The translations under genes and the position numbers were made by a program. From Emcibacteraceae bacterium (lineage in GTDB: Bacteria; Pseudomonadota; Alphaproteobacteria; Sphingomonadales; Emcibacteraceae), in contig JAWKXO010000002.1 in NCBI GenBank assembly GCA_041396985.1, forward strand, positions 259,501-323,500: a stretch of 64,000 nucleotides of DNA, written 5' to 3'. Every line of letters begins with the position of its first letter. Position 1 is the stretch's first letter. Below are positions 44,734 through 53,220 of the stretch, in pieces. Below the pieces are notes generated by a model. It did not search any database, was not told the origin of the DNA, and was given only the letters and a program-made list of their open reading frames with translations.

Positions 44734-45642
44734 ATGGCCAGAAAGCGTAAGGGCAATAAAATTGACGGCTGGCTGGTAATTGATAAGCCTTATGGTATGA
44801 CCTCCACAGCGGTGGTGGGTAAATGCCGTTATCTGACAAAAGCACAAAAAGTGGGTCATGCCGGAACATTGGATCCTCTTGCAACAGGGGTCCTGCCTAT
44901 TGCTTTTGGTGAAGCAACTAAGACTATTCCCTATATATTGGATGCCAGAAAAACATATGAATTTACGGTCATCTGGGGAGAGGCGCGAAGCACAGACGAT
45001 GCAGAAGGTGACGTCATTATGACCAGTGATATAATTCCGTCACAAAATGAAATTCTCAAGGCTTTACCTGAATTTTCAGGAAAAATAATGCAGGTTCCCC
45101 CAGCATTCAGCGCAATAAAACTCGACGGCAAAAGGGCTTATGATCTGGCACGGGCAGGAGAGAAAGTGGATATTAAAGCCCGGGAGGTTGAAATATTTAA
45201 TCTTGATCTTATTTGTTATGAAAAGGACCGGGCAACATTTAAAATGGACTGCTCAAAAGGGACATATGTTCGGTCAATCGGGCGTGATCTGGCAAATAGT
45301 TTGGGAACATGTGGATATATATCTATGTTAAGAAGAACGAATGTCGGCCCATTTGAAGAGCACGGTACGATTTCACTGGTAAAGCTGGAAGAATTAGTAC
45401 ATAGTGCGCCGCTTGAAGAGTGGATTCTTAACGTTGTGACCGTGCTAGACGACATCTTGGCACTGGCCGTAACAAAAGAACAGGCGGATTTTCTTAAAAA
45501 CGGAGGATTCCTTTCAAGGGAAAATCTACCAGCTTCAAACCTGACTGGTGTGACTTATAAGGCCATGTATGGTGATAAACTGATCGCCCTTTGTGAGCTG
45601 GATGAAAGACACTTAAAACCGGTCCGTGTTTTTAATTTATAA
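44734..45642 (+). CDS. truB: tRNA pseudouridine-55 synthase
   Basis: Makes pseudouridine 55 in the T loop of tRNA. 302 residues. GWLVIDKPYGMTSTAVV near 11-27, catalytic Asp in GHAGTLDPLATGVLP near 40-54, VPPAFSAIKLDGKRAYDLAR near 115-134 and CSKGTYVRSIGRDLA near 171-185. A C-terminal PUA-like region follows. Start ATG, in the canonical rbfA-truB-rpsO series. Confidence 0.96.
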   Translation: MARKRKGNKIDGWLVIDKPYGMTSTAVVGKCRYLTKAQKVGHAGTLDPLATGVLPIAFGEATKTIPYILDARKTYEFTVIWGEARSTDDAEGDVIMTSDIIPSQNEILKALPEFSGKIMQVPPAFSAIKLDGKRAYDLARAGEKVDIKAREVEIFNLDLICYEKDRATFKMDCSKGTYVRSIGRDLANSLGTCGYISMLRRTNVGPFEEHGTISLVKLEELVHSAPLEEWILNVVTVLDDILALAVTKEQADFLKNGGFLSRENLPASNLTGVTYKAMYGDKLIALCELDERHLKPVRVFNL

Positions 45643-45663
45643 ATTTTACATAAGGAGTTATTG

Positions 45664-45933
45664 ATGTCGATTACTGCAGAAAAAAAGCAGGAACTGATTA
45701 AAGAGTATGCCATTAAAGATGGTGATACAGGTTCCCCGGAAGTTCAGGTTGCTATTCTGACACATAGAATTGCTCAGCTAACAGAACATTTTAAGACACA
45801 TAATAAAGATAACCATTCGCGCCGCGGGCTTTTGATGCTAGTCAATAAAAGACGCAAGCTTCTTGATTATCTTAACTCAAAAGACGCAGGTCGTTATCAG
45901 GCTTTGATAAAAAGTCTGGGTCTTCGTAAATAA
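45664..45933 (+). CDS. rpsO: 30S ribosomal protein S15
   Basis: 89 residues. MSITAEKKQELIKEYA, then DTGSPEVQVAILTHRI, DNHSRRGLLMLVNKRRKLLDYL and the C-terminal YQALIKSLGLRK are the family sequence throughout. ATG at 45664 with AAGGAG 8 bp upstream; the TTG just before it is ignored. pnp follows after a long hairpin. Confidence 0.98.
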   Translation: MSITAEKKQELIKEYAIKDGDTGSPEVQVAILTHRIAQLTEHFKTHNKDNHSRRGLLMLVNKRRKLLDYLNSKDAGRYQALIKSLGLRK

Positions 45934-45973
45934 GAAAATATGAATGCATGGCCATAGGGGTCATGTACAAGGC

Positions 45974-46021
45974 TTTTTGACGCGTGGGTTTAAGGATGGG
46001 CCTTGGCCCACAAGTCAAAAA
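45974..46021 (+). ncRNA. Long stem-loop in the rpsO-pnp intergenic leader
   Basis: The outer stem TTTTTGAC / GTCAAAAA (8 bp) and inner stem GTGGG / CCCAC enclose a loop that can also form GGGCC-TT-GGCCC. It ends 27 bp before the pnp ATG. In E. coli the pnp leader folds into a stem-loop cut by RNase III for PNPase autoregulation; this hairpin is in the equivalent place. It could also terminate rpsO. Confidence 0.6.
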
Positions 46022-46048
46022 ACAAGCCGAAAAAAGTTGGAAATATAT

Positions 46049-48169
46049 ATGTTTGATATACAAAAGAAAGAAATCACTTGGGGCGGACGTCCGCTCATAA
46101 TCGAAACAGGGCATATAGCCCGCCAGGCGGCAGGGGCCGTTATGGTAACATACGGGGAAACATCAGTTTTTACAGCTGTGACCGCCGCAAAAAAAGCAAA
46201 AGCCGGCGTTGATTTTTTCCCACTAACAGTTAACTATCAGGAAAAAGCATACGCCGCCGGTAAAATACCAGGCGGTTTTTTTAAACGTGAAGGGCGTCCG
46301 GCGGAATCTGAAATTCTAATCTCCCGTCTCATCGACAGACCCATTCGCCCACTTTTCGTACCAAGTTTCAAAAATGAAACGCAGGTTTCCTGTACGACAA
46401 TGAGCCATGATCTCGAAAATCAGGCTGATATACCTTCAATCATAGGGACCAGTGCGGCATTAACATTGTCCGGTCTTCCATTCATGGGCCCAATAGCAGG
46501 TGCCCGTGTCGGTTACATTGATGGTGAATATGTTTTAAACCCGACAGAAGAAGAGCTTAAAAATTCGAAGCTTGATCTTGTTGTTGCCGGAACGCGTGAT
46601 GCGGTTCTAATGGTTGAGTCCGAAGCAAATGAGCTTTCCGAGGAAATCATGCTTGGTGCCGTGATGTTTGGTCATGAACAGATGCAGGTTGTCATTGAAG
46701 CGATTATTGAGCTTGCAGAAATTGCAGCAAAAGACCCTATGGAACTTACGGAAGAGGAAGACCATAGTGCCCTTATTGCTGATATTGCCAAAATGGCGGA
46801 AAAAGGCCTAAGGGCAGCATATGCTGAAACTGACAAACAAACCCGTGTCGGTAAAATCAGCGACATTAAAGATGCTGTTAAAGAAAAATATGCCCCTGAG
46901 GATGATGATGTAAAGTCGATCCTGGTTGACGGGATATTGAAAGATCTTGAAAAAGACATTGTGCGTGGTGATATCATTAAAACAGGCAAAAGAATTGACG
47001 GCCGTTCACTTGATGAAGTTCGTCAGGTCATTGGCGAGGTAAATATTCTGCCCCGCACCCACGGATCGGCGCTTTTTACGCGCGGTGAAACCCAGGCGCT
47101 TTGCATTACAACACTTGGCACAGGCGATGATGAGCAGCTTATTGATGCCTTGACCGGCAGCTATAAGGAACATTTCATGCTTCACTATAACTTCCCGCCT
47201 TATTCGGTCGGTGAAGTTGGCAGAACCGGGTTTACCGGTCGACGTGAAGTTGGCCACGGAAAACTGGCGTGGCGTGCTGTAAGAGCGGTGCTTCCAAATA
47301 AGGAAGAATTCCCATATACAATCCGGATTGTTTCCGAAATCACTGAATCAAACGGATCATCCTCAATGGCCACCGTTTGCGGATCATCCCTATCCATGAT
47401 GGATGCGGGTGTACCAATTTCCCGTCCGGTTTCCGGTATTGCCATGGGCCTTATCAAAGAAGGGGATGATTATGCCGTTCTTTCTGATATTCTTGGTGAT
47501 GAAGATCATTTGGGGGATATGGACTTTAAGGTGGCGGGTACTTCAGAAGGTATTACTTCACTTCAAATGGATATAAAAATCACCGGTATCACACAGGAAA
47601 TCATGAAAGTAGCACTTGAACAGGCCAAAGGCGGTCGTGCAACTATTCTTGAATCCATGAATAAAGCTCTTGATACAGCCCGTGAAGAAATGAATGAATA
47701 TGCTCCGCGTATTGAAACATTTCAGGTTAAAAAAGACAAAATTCGTGAAATTATTGGTACTGGTGGTAAAGTAATTCGTGAAATTTGTGAGGTAACAGGC
47801 GCAAAGGTCGATATTGATGACGAAGGTATTGTAAAAGTATCTTCCCCTGACGGGAAAGCCATTAAAGCGGCACTGGACTGGATTAAAGGTATTGTAGAAG
47901 AGCCGGAAGTCGGTAAAATTTACGAAGGTAAAGTTGTCAAAACTGTTGACTTTGGAGCCTTTGTCAATTTCCTGGGAAGCAGGGACGGCCTGGTACATAT
48001 CAGTGAATTGGCCAATGAACGTGTGAAACAGGTCACGGATGTTGTCAATGAAGGCGATGTGGTTAAAGTAAAAGTACTTGGCATTGATGATCGTGGTAAA
48101 GTACGTTTAAGCATGAAGGCCTTGCTCAATGATGATGCCGAAAAGGATGGTGAGGACGACAAGGAATAA
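46049..48169 (+). CDS. pnp: Polyribonucleotide nucleotidyltransferase (PNPase)
   Basis: 3'-5' phosphorolytic exoribonuclease. 706 residues from the ATG in MFDIQKKEITWGGRPL; an in-frame ATG 105 bp earlier would translate through the leader hairpin and is rejected. Two RNase PH domains (about 1-215 and 300-545, FTRGETQALCITTLGTGDDEQ and MDFKVAGTSEGITSLQMDIK), a KH domain near 555-615 (IREIIGTGGKVIREI) and an S1 domain near 620-695 (YEGKVVKTVDFGAFVNFLGS). Complete and typical. Confidence 0.97.
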   Translation: MFDIQKKEITWGGRPLIIETGHIARQAAGAVMVTYGETSVFTAVTAAKKAKAGVDFFPLTVNYQEKAYAAGKIPGGFFKREGRPAESEILISRLIDRPIRPLFVPSFKNETQVSCTTMSHDLENQADIPSIIGTSAALTLSGLPFMGPIAGARVGYIDGEYVLNPTEEELKNSKLDLVVAGTRDAVLMVESEANELSEEIMLGAVMFGHEQMQVVIEAIIELAEIAAKDPMELTEEEDHSALIADIAKMAEKGLRAAYAETDKQTRVGKISDIKDAVKEKYAPEDDDVKSILVDGILKDLEKDIVRGDIIKTGKRIDGRSLDEVRQVIGEVNILPRTHGSALFTRGETQALCITTLGTGDDEQLIDALTGSYKEHFMLHYNFPPYSVGEVGRTGFTGRREVGHGKLAWRAVRAVLPNKEEFPYTIRIVSEITESNGSSSMATVCGSSLSMMDAGVPISRPVSGIAMGLIKEGDDYAVLSDILGDEDHLGDMDFKVAGTSEGITSLQMDIKITGITQEIMKVALEQAKGGRATILESMNKALDTAREEMNEYAPRIETFQVKKDKIREIIGTGGKVIREICEVTGAKVDIDDEGIVKVSSPDGKAIKAALDWIKGIVEEPEVGKIYEGKVVKTVDFGAFVNFLGSRDGLVHISELANERVKQVTDVVNEGDVVKVKVLGIDDRGKVRLSMKALLNDDAEKDGEDDKE

Positions 48170-48194
48170 GGTTGTTCTAAAAGTATTTGTAAAA

Positions 48195-48226
48195 ACCGGA
48201 TGAGTATTATTAAATGTTCATCCGGT
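48195..48226. repeat. Hairpin between pnp and the nitronate monooxygenase-like gene
   Basis: Perfect 9-bp arms ACCGGATGA / TCATCCGGT with a 14-base loop, 25 bp after the pnp stop. There is no T tract. It could stabilise the pnp transcript 3' end or be a weak factor-dependent terminator. An ATG falls inside it, which argues against that ATG as a start for the next gene. Confidence 0.6.
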
Positions 48227-48258
48227 CCACAGACAAAAGTTTGTGGTTAAGGGATATT

Positions 48259-49662
48259 ATGAGAGCTTTAAATTCATTAAATATATCTGGCAGTGATGTC
48301 CTTCCTCTCGTTGAGGGTGGGAAAGGAATATCGGCCACCAACGGCGCCAGCGCAGGGGCTTGGGCTGCTGCGGGTGGTGTTGGGACTGTTTCCTGTGTTA
48401 ATGCTGATAATTACGATGAAAATGGTGATGTTATCCCACAAATCTATCATGGCAAAACCCGTATAGAACGGCATGCCGAACTTATCCAGTATGGCATTGA
48501 TGGCGGCGTTCGCCAGGTGAAAGATGCCCATGATATTGCGGGCGGCAAAGGCCGAATTCATATTAATGTTCTTTGGGAAATGGGCGGGGCAGAACCTGTA
48601 CTTGAAGGGGTGCTTAATGAAACCAAAGGACTGGTTCACGGTATTACCTGTGGTGCCGGAATGCCTTACCGGCTTTCCGAAATAGCGGCTAACCATAAAG
48701 TATTTTTCCATCCTATTATTTCATCTGCCCGGGCTTTTGGTATTTTGTGGAAGCGTGCTTATCAGAATTATGGCGAATGGCTGGGCGGGGTTGTTTATGA
48801 AGATCCATGGCTTGCGGGCGGACACAACGGTCTTTCCAATGCGGAGGACCCCCGTGAACCACAGGAACCCTATCCACGTGTGGTTGCCCTTAGAGCCATG
48901 ATGAATAAATTTGGATTGGAAAATGTTCCGATCATCATGGCTGGCGGTGTCTGGTATCTTCGTGACTGGGAACATTGGTTTGATAATCCTGAAATAGGAC
49001 TTATTGCCTTCCAGTATGGCACAAGGCCACTGCTGACAAAAGAAAGTCCTATCCCTCAGCCCTGGAAAGAAAGGCTGCTGACCATTAAAGAAGGGGATGT
49101 GCTTCTTCATCGTTTCAGCCCGACCGGTTTTTACTCATCAGCGGTTCGAAATAATCTTCTGATAAAATTGGAAGAGCGGTCTGAGCGTCAGGTTCCATTC
49201 CGCAATAAAGCAGGAATTGATGAAGCCTTTAATACAGAAGTGACCGTTGGCAAGAAGCGTTATTTTGTAAAAGAGGATGACAAGGAAAAAGTTCTGAAGT
49301 GGGTGTCTCAGGGCTTCAACACTTCAATGCGAACGCCGGATGATACGCTTATTTTTGTAAGTGAGGATGATGCCGAGAATATTAGGCTGGATCAGAAAAA
49401 CTGCATGGGCTGTTTAAGCCAGTGTAAATTCTCAAACTGGTCTCAGAATCCGGACACCAATTATTCAACGGGCCGTGGCGCTGACCCACGCAGTTTCTGT
49501 ATCCAGAAATCATTGATGGATATAGCACATGGCGCATCTCTTGATGATAACCTGATGTTTGCTGGCCATTCCGCTTTTAATTTTGCCAAAGACCCCTTTT
49601 ACAGCAATGGTTTTATACCAACTGTAAAAGAACTTGTGGACCGCATTCAAACGGGTGACTAA
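48259..49662 (+). CDS. NAD(P)H-dependent flavin oxidoreductase, nitronate monooxygenase family
   Basis: 467 residues from the ATG preceded by AAGGGA; an ATG 45 bp upstream lies in a hairpin and adds a non-conserved tail. FMN-binding TIM barrel with LPLVEGGKGIS near 15-25, HINVLWEMGGAEPVLEG near 99-115, GITCGAGMPYRLSE near 124-137, GGVVYEDPWLAGGHNGLSN near 176-194 and IIMAGGVWYLRDW near 230-242. A C-terminal extension carries CMGCLSQCKFSNWSQ, a cysteine cluster present in this long subfamily. Annotated by similarity to 2-nitropropane dioxygenases; the physiological substrate is unknown. Confidence 0.83.
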   Translation: MRALNSLNISGSDVLPLVEGGKGISATNGASAGAWAAAGGVGTVSCVNADNYDENGDVIPQIYHGKTRIERHAELIQYGIDGGVRQVKDAHDIAGGKGRIHINVLWEMGGAEPVLEGVLNETKGLVHGITCGAGMPYRLSEIAANHKVFFHPIISSARAFGILWKRAYQNYGEWLGGVVYEDPWLAGGHNGLSNAEDPREPQEPYPRVVALRAMMNKFGLENVPIIMAGGVWYLRDWEHWFDNPEIGLIAFQYGTRPLLTKESPIPQPWKERLLTIKEGDVLLHRFSPTGFYSSAVRNNLLIKLEERSERQVPFRNKAGIDEAFNTEVTVGKKRYFVKEDDKEKVLKWVSQGFNTSMRTPDDTLIFVSEDDAENIRLDQKNCMGCLSQCKFSNWSQNPDTNYSTGRGADPRSFCIQKSLMDIAHGASLDDNLMFAGHSAFNFAKDPFYSNGFIPTVKELVDRIQTGD

Positions 49663-49736
49663 CGGGCGTCGGCTTGATTAAAGAAATTTTAAAGTGTAGC
49701 ATATAAACTGTAGTTAAAGACAGTGAGAGTGGACAA

Positions 49737-50153
49737 ATGACCCGACCTTATTCAAATGCGCTGAGATGTTTACAGGATGTTGGATTAAGACCGACTAGAC
49801 AAAGACTTGCGCTTGCCAAGCTGTTATTTGATGGCGAAGATCGCCATGTCACAGCAGAAATGCTTCAAAAAGAAGTGGGTCGGATAGAAGCAAAAGTCTC
49901 ATTGGCAACCATCTATAATACACTGCATCAGTTCACCGAAGCGGGACTTCTGAAGGAAGTTGTTGTTAATCCGGGCAAAACTTATTTTGATACCAACGTT
50001 GCGGACCATCATCATCTTTACTTTAAGGAAGAGGAAAAGTTGATTGATTTAAAATCTGATGAACTGGTTATTGCTACCCTTCCAAATGTTCCTGAGGGCA
50101 AAAAAATTAGTGGTGTTAGTGTTGTTGTTCATATGGAGAACTGCCGGAATTAA
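49737..50153 (+). CDS. irr: Fur-family iron response regulator, Irr-like
   Basis: 138 residues. Fur-type winged helix (LRPTRQRLALAKLLFD near 17-32, VSLATIYNTLHQFTEAGLL near 54-72), then the Irr-type HHHLY at 91-95, the His-rich haem/metal site, in place of the longer Zn/Fe site array of Fur. In alphaproteobacteria Irr represses haem synthesis and iron-storage genes under iron limitation and is inactivated by haem. ATG with GAGAGTGGA upstream. The stop overlaps the convergent SH3 gene by 4 bp. Confidence 0.88.
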   Translation: MTRPYSNALRCLQDVGLRPTRQRLALAKLLFDGEDRHVTAEMLQKEVGRIEAKVSLATIYNTLHQFTEAGLLKEVVVNPGKTYFDTNVADHHHLYFKEEEKLIDLKSDELVIATLPNVPEGKKISGVSVVVHMENCRN

Positions 50154-50659
50154 TCAAAAGTTTCCTGTTCCAGAACACCCCAGACATTCTCACTCCTGAT
50201 CCAGCCTTTAAAGCCGCCGATTTCCATTTCGCACCAGGCATTATTGCATTGCAGTACGGTTCCAAGAACATCCTGTTCTGCCGTAAGAGTAATGATATTA
50301 CTTTCTTCAGGTGATTTGACAAGGCTCTGGGTTCCATTAATAATTATCCCATACCGATTAAGGGACAGCAGTGCCCTTAAAATCCATCCGGTTGAGCCAT
50401 CAATATCCATAACCTTAAACCAGTTTCCATACTCAGCGATGACTTTTAGCGGATAATCCTGTTTCTGATAAATCCAGTCAATCGGATAATCCAGACCCGG
50501 TCCGGTGCGCATATTGGTGATTTTATCATCAAGCGACATAAACCGCGGCAGCGGATATCCCGATGCGCCGGTTGTGCGTTCTTCCTGTTGGGCATAGGCG
50601 CCAGAAAAACATAAATTAAAAAGAAAAACGATAAAAACGATTTTAAATGCTGGCTTCAT
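50150..50659 (-). CDS. Periplasmic SH3-domain protein
   Basis: 169 residues with a signal peptide MKPAFKIVFIVFLFNLCFSG followed by AYAQQ. Bacterial SH3-type repeats: MSLDDKITNMRTGPGLDYPI near 41-60 and VKSPEESNIITLTAEQDVLG near 114-133, each with the usual Trp-rich closing strands (GNWFKVMDIDGSTGWI, NAWCEMEIGGFKGWI). Such domains bind peptidoglycan or proteins in the envelope. Divergent from the 2-hydroxyacid dehydrogenase gene, a pairing common in alphaproteobacteria. Precise role unknown. Confidence 0.85.
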   Translation of the reverse strand: MKPAFKIVFIVFLFNLCFSGAYAQQEERTTGASGYPLPRFMSLDDKITNMRTGPGLDYPIDWIYQKQDYPLKVIAEYGNWFKVMDIDGSTGWILRALLSLNRYGIIINGTQSLVKSPEESNIITLTAEQDVLGTVLQCNNAWCEMEIGGFKGWIRSENVWGVLEQETFD

Positions 50660-50794
50660 TGATAAATTCAGTTGGTTTTAAGTATGGTCCATATATGTAA
50701 GTTTATCACGGTACCGTCAAGGATGCTTTTTGATTGTAACAGATTTTTATGCCCAATATACTCGGATTAATCAAAATTTACAGAGACTATCAAT

Positions 50795-51772
50795 ATGAAA
50801 CCAGTCGTCATAGTGACCCGAAAACTGCCACATGAAATTGAAACACGAATGAGAGAGTTATTTGATGCACAGCTTAATCATGATGATCATATTTTCAGCC
50901 GTGAAGACTTAATAAGTGCCGTAAAAGAGGCAGATATTCTGGTACCGACAGTGACGGATAAAATTGATCGTGAAATATTGGCAAACGCCGGACCCAATCT
51001 GAGACTGATTGCAAATTTCGGGGTTGGCGTTGATCATATTGATATAAATGCTGCCAGAAATAAAATGATTACCGTGACCAATACGCCGGGGGTGCTTACT
51101 GAAGATACGGCAGATTTGGCCATGGCGTTAATGCTTGATATTACAAGGAGGCTTTCTGAAGGGGAAAGACTGCTCAGAGCCGGAAAATGGAGAATTTGGT
51201 CGCCGACCGGTATGCTTGGTATGCGGCTCAGTGGTAAAAAGCTTGGTATTATCGGTATGGGCCGAATTGGTGAGGCTCTTGCCCTACGCGCACGTGCCTT
51301 CGGCCTTGAAATTCATTACCACAACAGGCATCAGGTCCATCAGGAAATAGAAAGGAAGCTGGAAGCGAAATACTGGAATAGCCTAGATCAAATGATAACC
51401 CAGATGGATATTCTTTCCCTCAATTGCCCGGCGACCACGGATACCCACCATATTATGTCAGCAAGACGGCTTGGTCTGATGCCAAAACATGCCTATCTGA
51501 TTAATACGGCCCGTGGCAATGTGGTTGATGAAGACGCCTTGATTGAAGCACTTGAGCAGAATAAAATCGCCGGTGCCGGTCTTGATGTTTATGAAAATGA
51601 ACCCAACGTAAATCCGCGTCTCTTTGGATTGGAAAATGTGGTGACTGCCCCACATATGGGCTCAGCCACAGTAGAGGCCCGCCTGGCAATGGGACAAAAA
51701 GTTCTGATCAACATTAAAACTTTTGTTGATGGCCACAGCCCCAGGGACAGGGTTTTGCCCGAAGGGTTCTAG
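50795..51772 (+). CDS. D-2-hydroxyacid dehydrogenase (glyoxylate/hydroxypyruvate reductase type)
   Basis: 325 residues. NAD-binding motif LGIIGMGRIGEALALRA near 150-166; catalytic Arg in NTARGNVVDE near 235-244, Glu in VYENEPNVNP near 265-274 and His in APHMGSAT near 284-291, the D-isomer dehydrogenase set. N-terminal LIANFGVGVDHIDINAA near 70-86 fits GhrB/GyaR-like enzymes, so glyoxylate or hydroxypyruvate is the likely substrate. Its stop overlaps the convergent moeB-like stop by 4 bp. Confidence 0.9.
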   Translation: MKPVVIVTRKLPHEIETRMRELFDAQLNHDDHIFSREDLISAVKEADILVPTVTDKIDREILANAGPNLRLIANFGVGVDHIDINAARNKMITVTNTPGVLTEDTADLAMALMLDITRRLSEGERLLRAGKWRIWSPTGMLGMRLSGKKLGIIGMGRIGEALALRARAFGLEIHYHNRHQVHQEIERKLEAKYWNSLDQMITQMDILSLNCPATTDTHHIMSARRLGLMPKHAYLINTARGNVVDEDALIEALEQNKIAGAGLDVYENEPNVNPRLFGLENVVTAPHMGSATVEARLAMGQKVLINIKTFVDGHSPRDRVLPEGF

Positions 51773-52518
51773 CCGCCACAATATTTGCAACCTGGATCCT
51801 TCGGCAGCCGAATGGTTCGGCTCGTGGCGCTTAAGGCATCATATATTAAAAGTCTTCCGGCAAGACTTTCACCAAGCGATAAAATTTCCTTAAGCACTTC
51901 AACGGCTTGCATTGTCCCGACTACGCCGGACACGGCGCCAAGAATACCCGCTTCTGCGCAACTCAATATTCCGCGAGGATGATCAGGGACCAGACAGCGG
52001 TAGCAGGGTTTATCCTTTTCATATCCCTTAAACGTCGCCAGCTGGCCATCAAACTGACTTAGGGCACCTGAAATCAGGGGCTTTTTCAGTCGCAGACAAA
52101 TATCATTGACCAGAAAACGGGTTGAAAAATTATCGCATCCATCGGCAATAATGTCATATCCGCTGATAATGTCTTCGGCGTTTTTGGCATCAAGGCGCTG
52201 TTGATGGGTAATGACGGATACTTCCGGATTAATTTCTTCCAGCGCTTCTTTTGCGCTCAATGTTTTTTCAAGACCAAGGTTTCCGGTTTTATGAATGATC
52301 TGGCGCTGAAGATTGCTTAAGTCGACGACATCGTCATCAATCACACCGAGTGTGCCTACCCCTGCTGCTGCCAGATACATAAGGACGGGACTACCCAATC
52401 CGCCAGCCCCGATCACAAGGACTTTAGCCTTCATCAGTTTCTGCTGACCCGGTCCGCCGACTTCCTTCAAAATGACATGGCGGGCATAGCGTTCAATCTG
52501 TTCATCAGTAAGGGACAT
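51769..52518 (-). CDS. moeB: MoeB/ThiF/HesA-family adenylyltransferase (E1-like)
   Basis: Adenylates the C-terminus of a ubiquitin-like sulfur carrier such as MoaD or ThiS. 249 residues from MSLTDEQIERYARHVIL; the frame extends 21 codons further upstream but that part overlaps the previous gene and GAGGAAG precedes this ATG. ATP site VIGAGGLGSPVLMYL near 35-49, DLSNLQRQ near 67-74, CDNFSTR near 129-135, and zinc-binding CYRC (near 176) and CKYC (near 244) pairs. Last gene of coaBC-dut-small ORF-moeB. MoeB versus ThiF function cannot be separated by sequence alone. Confidence 0.88.
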   Translation of the reverse strand: MSLTDEQIERYARHVILKEVGGPGQQKLMKAKVLVIGAGGLGSPVLMYLAAAGVGTLGVIDDDVVDLSNLQRQIIHKTGNLGLEKTLSAKEALEEINPEVSVITHQQRLDAKNAEDIISGYDIIADGCDNFSTRFLVNDICLRLKKPLISGALSQFDGQLATFKGYEKDKPCYRCLVPDHPRGILSCAEAGILGAVSGVVGTMQAVEVLKEILSLGESLAGRLLIYDALSATSRTIRLPKDPGCKYCGG

Positions 52519-52768
52519 TTTCTTCCTCAATCTCCTGATAAATAATGTCTTTCGGATTAAGGGTGTCATCAGGTGAAGCAATGATGTAGGTTGCGCCAGG
52601 AACGACTTTGAAATTCGCCGGGTTTTTTATTTCCTTATCATTACAGAAAACACTGAACTGCTGATAGCCCAGGGAATGTGCTTCGGCAATTATCCGTTCA
52701 ATCGTCAGCTCTTCAGCAGGTAAAGTACATTCTGTGCCGGCAATAATCAGGGTGATCGTACCGCTCAT
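52505..52768 (-). CDS. Small unknown protein, possibly ubiquitin-like, coupled to moeB and dut
   Basis: 87 residues, not recognised as a named family. The pattern of strands and one helix (TITLIIAG, LPAEELTIERIIAEAHSLG, FSVFCNDKEI, FKVVPGATYIIAS) resembles a beta-grasp/ThiS-like fold, but there is no Gly-Gly end; instead an acidic tail finishes in VPY. Its ATG overlaps the dut stop by 4 bp and its 3' end overlaps the E1-like gene start by 14 bp, so all three are translationally coupled. Function unknown; the E1-like neighbour makes a ubiquitin-like carrier or regulator one hypothesis. Confidence 0.7.
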   Translation of the reverse strand: MSGTITLIIAGTECTLPAEELTIERIIAEAHSLGYQQFSVFCNDKEIKNPANFKVVPGATYIIASPDDTLNPKDIIYQEIEEENVPY

Positions 52769-53220
52769 GATGTCATTCCGGTTGAGCCAAACCCGCCCGC
52801 GCCACGTGCCGTTTCATCAAGACTGTCGCACTTAACCCATGAAATTTGGGTGACAGGCGCAATGATCATCTGTGCAATGCGCATATTGCGTTTGATAATA
52901 AAATCCTCCTGCCCCAGATTGATAAGGATGACTTTTACTTCCCCGCGATAATCAGCATCTATAGTTCCCGGTGTATTAAGTACGGTAACACCATTTTTCC
53001 AGGCCAGACCTGAACGTGGGCGGACCTGTGCTTCATAGCCATCGGCCAGGGCCATGGCAAACCCGGTTGGAACCAGAAGTCTCTCGCCAACCTTAAGAAT
53101 GAGCTCTTCCCCGTCAGGAATAGCGGCCATAAGATCCATGCCGGCGCTGTTTTTTGTTTCATATTCCGGTAATTTCAACCCCTCACCATGGGGTAAAATC
53201 TGAATATTCACCTGTGTCAT
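52765..53220 (-). CDS. dut: Deoxyuridine 5'-triphosphate nucleotidohydrolase
   Basis: Hydrolyses dUTP to dUMP, limiting uracil in DNA. 151 residues, trimeric type. The five motifs are present: SAGMDLMAAI, RPRSGLAWKNG near 67-77, NTPGTIDADYRGEV near 81-94, MRIAQMIIAP near 112-121 and the P-loop-like RGAGGFGSTG near 138-147. Start ATG overlaps the coaBC stop by 4 bp, the usual coaBC-dut coupling. Confidence 0.97.
   Translation of the reverse strand: MTQVNIQILPHGEGLKLPEYETKNSAGMDLMAAIPDGEELILKVGERLLVPTGFAMALADGYEAQVRPRSGLAWKNGVTVLNTPGTIDADYRGEVKVILINLGQEDFIIKRNMRIAQMIIAPVTQISWVKCDSLDETARGAGGFGSTGMTS

Noticed and set aside
45944..46048. Upstream ATG that would lengthen PNPase by 35 residues
   Set aside because: Translation would run through the leader hairpin and give a non-conserved tail; the ATG at 46049 matches the family N-terminus.
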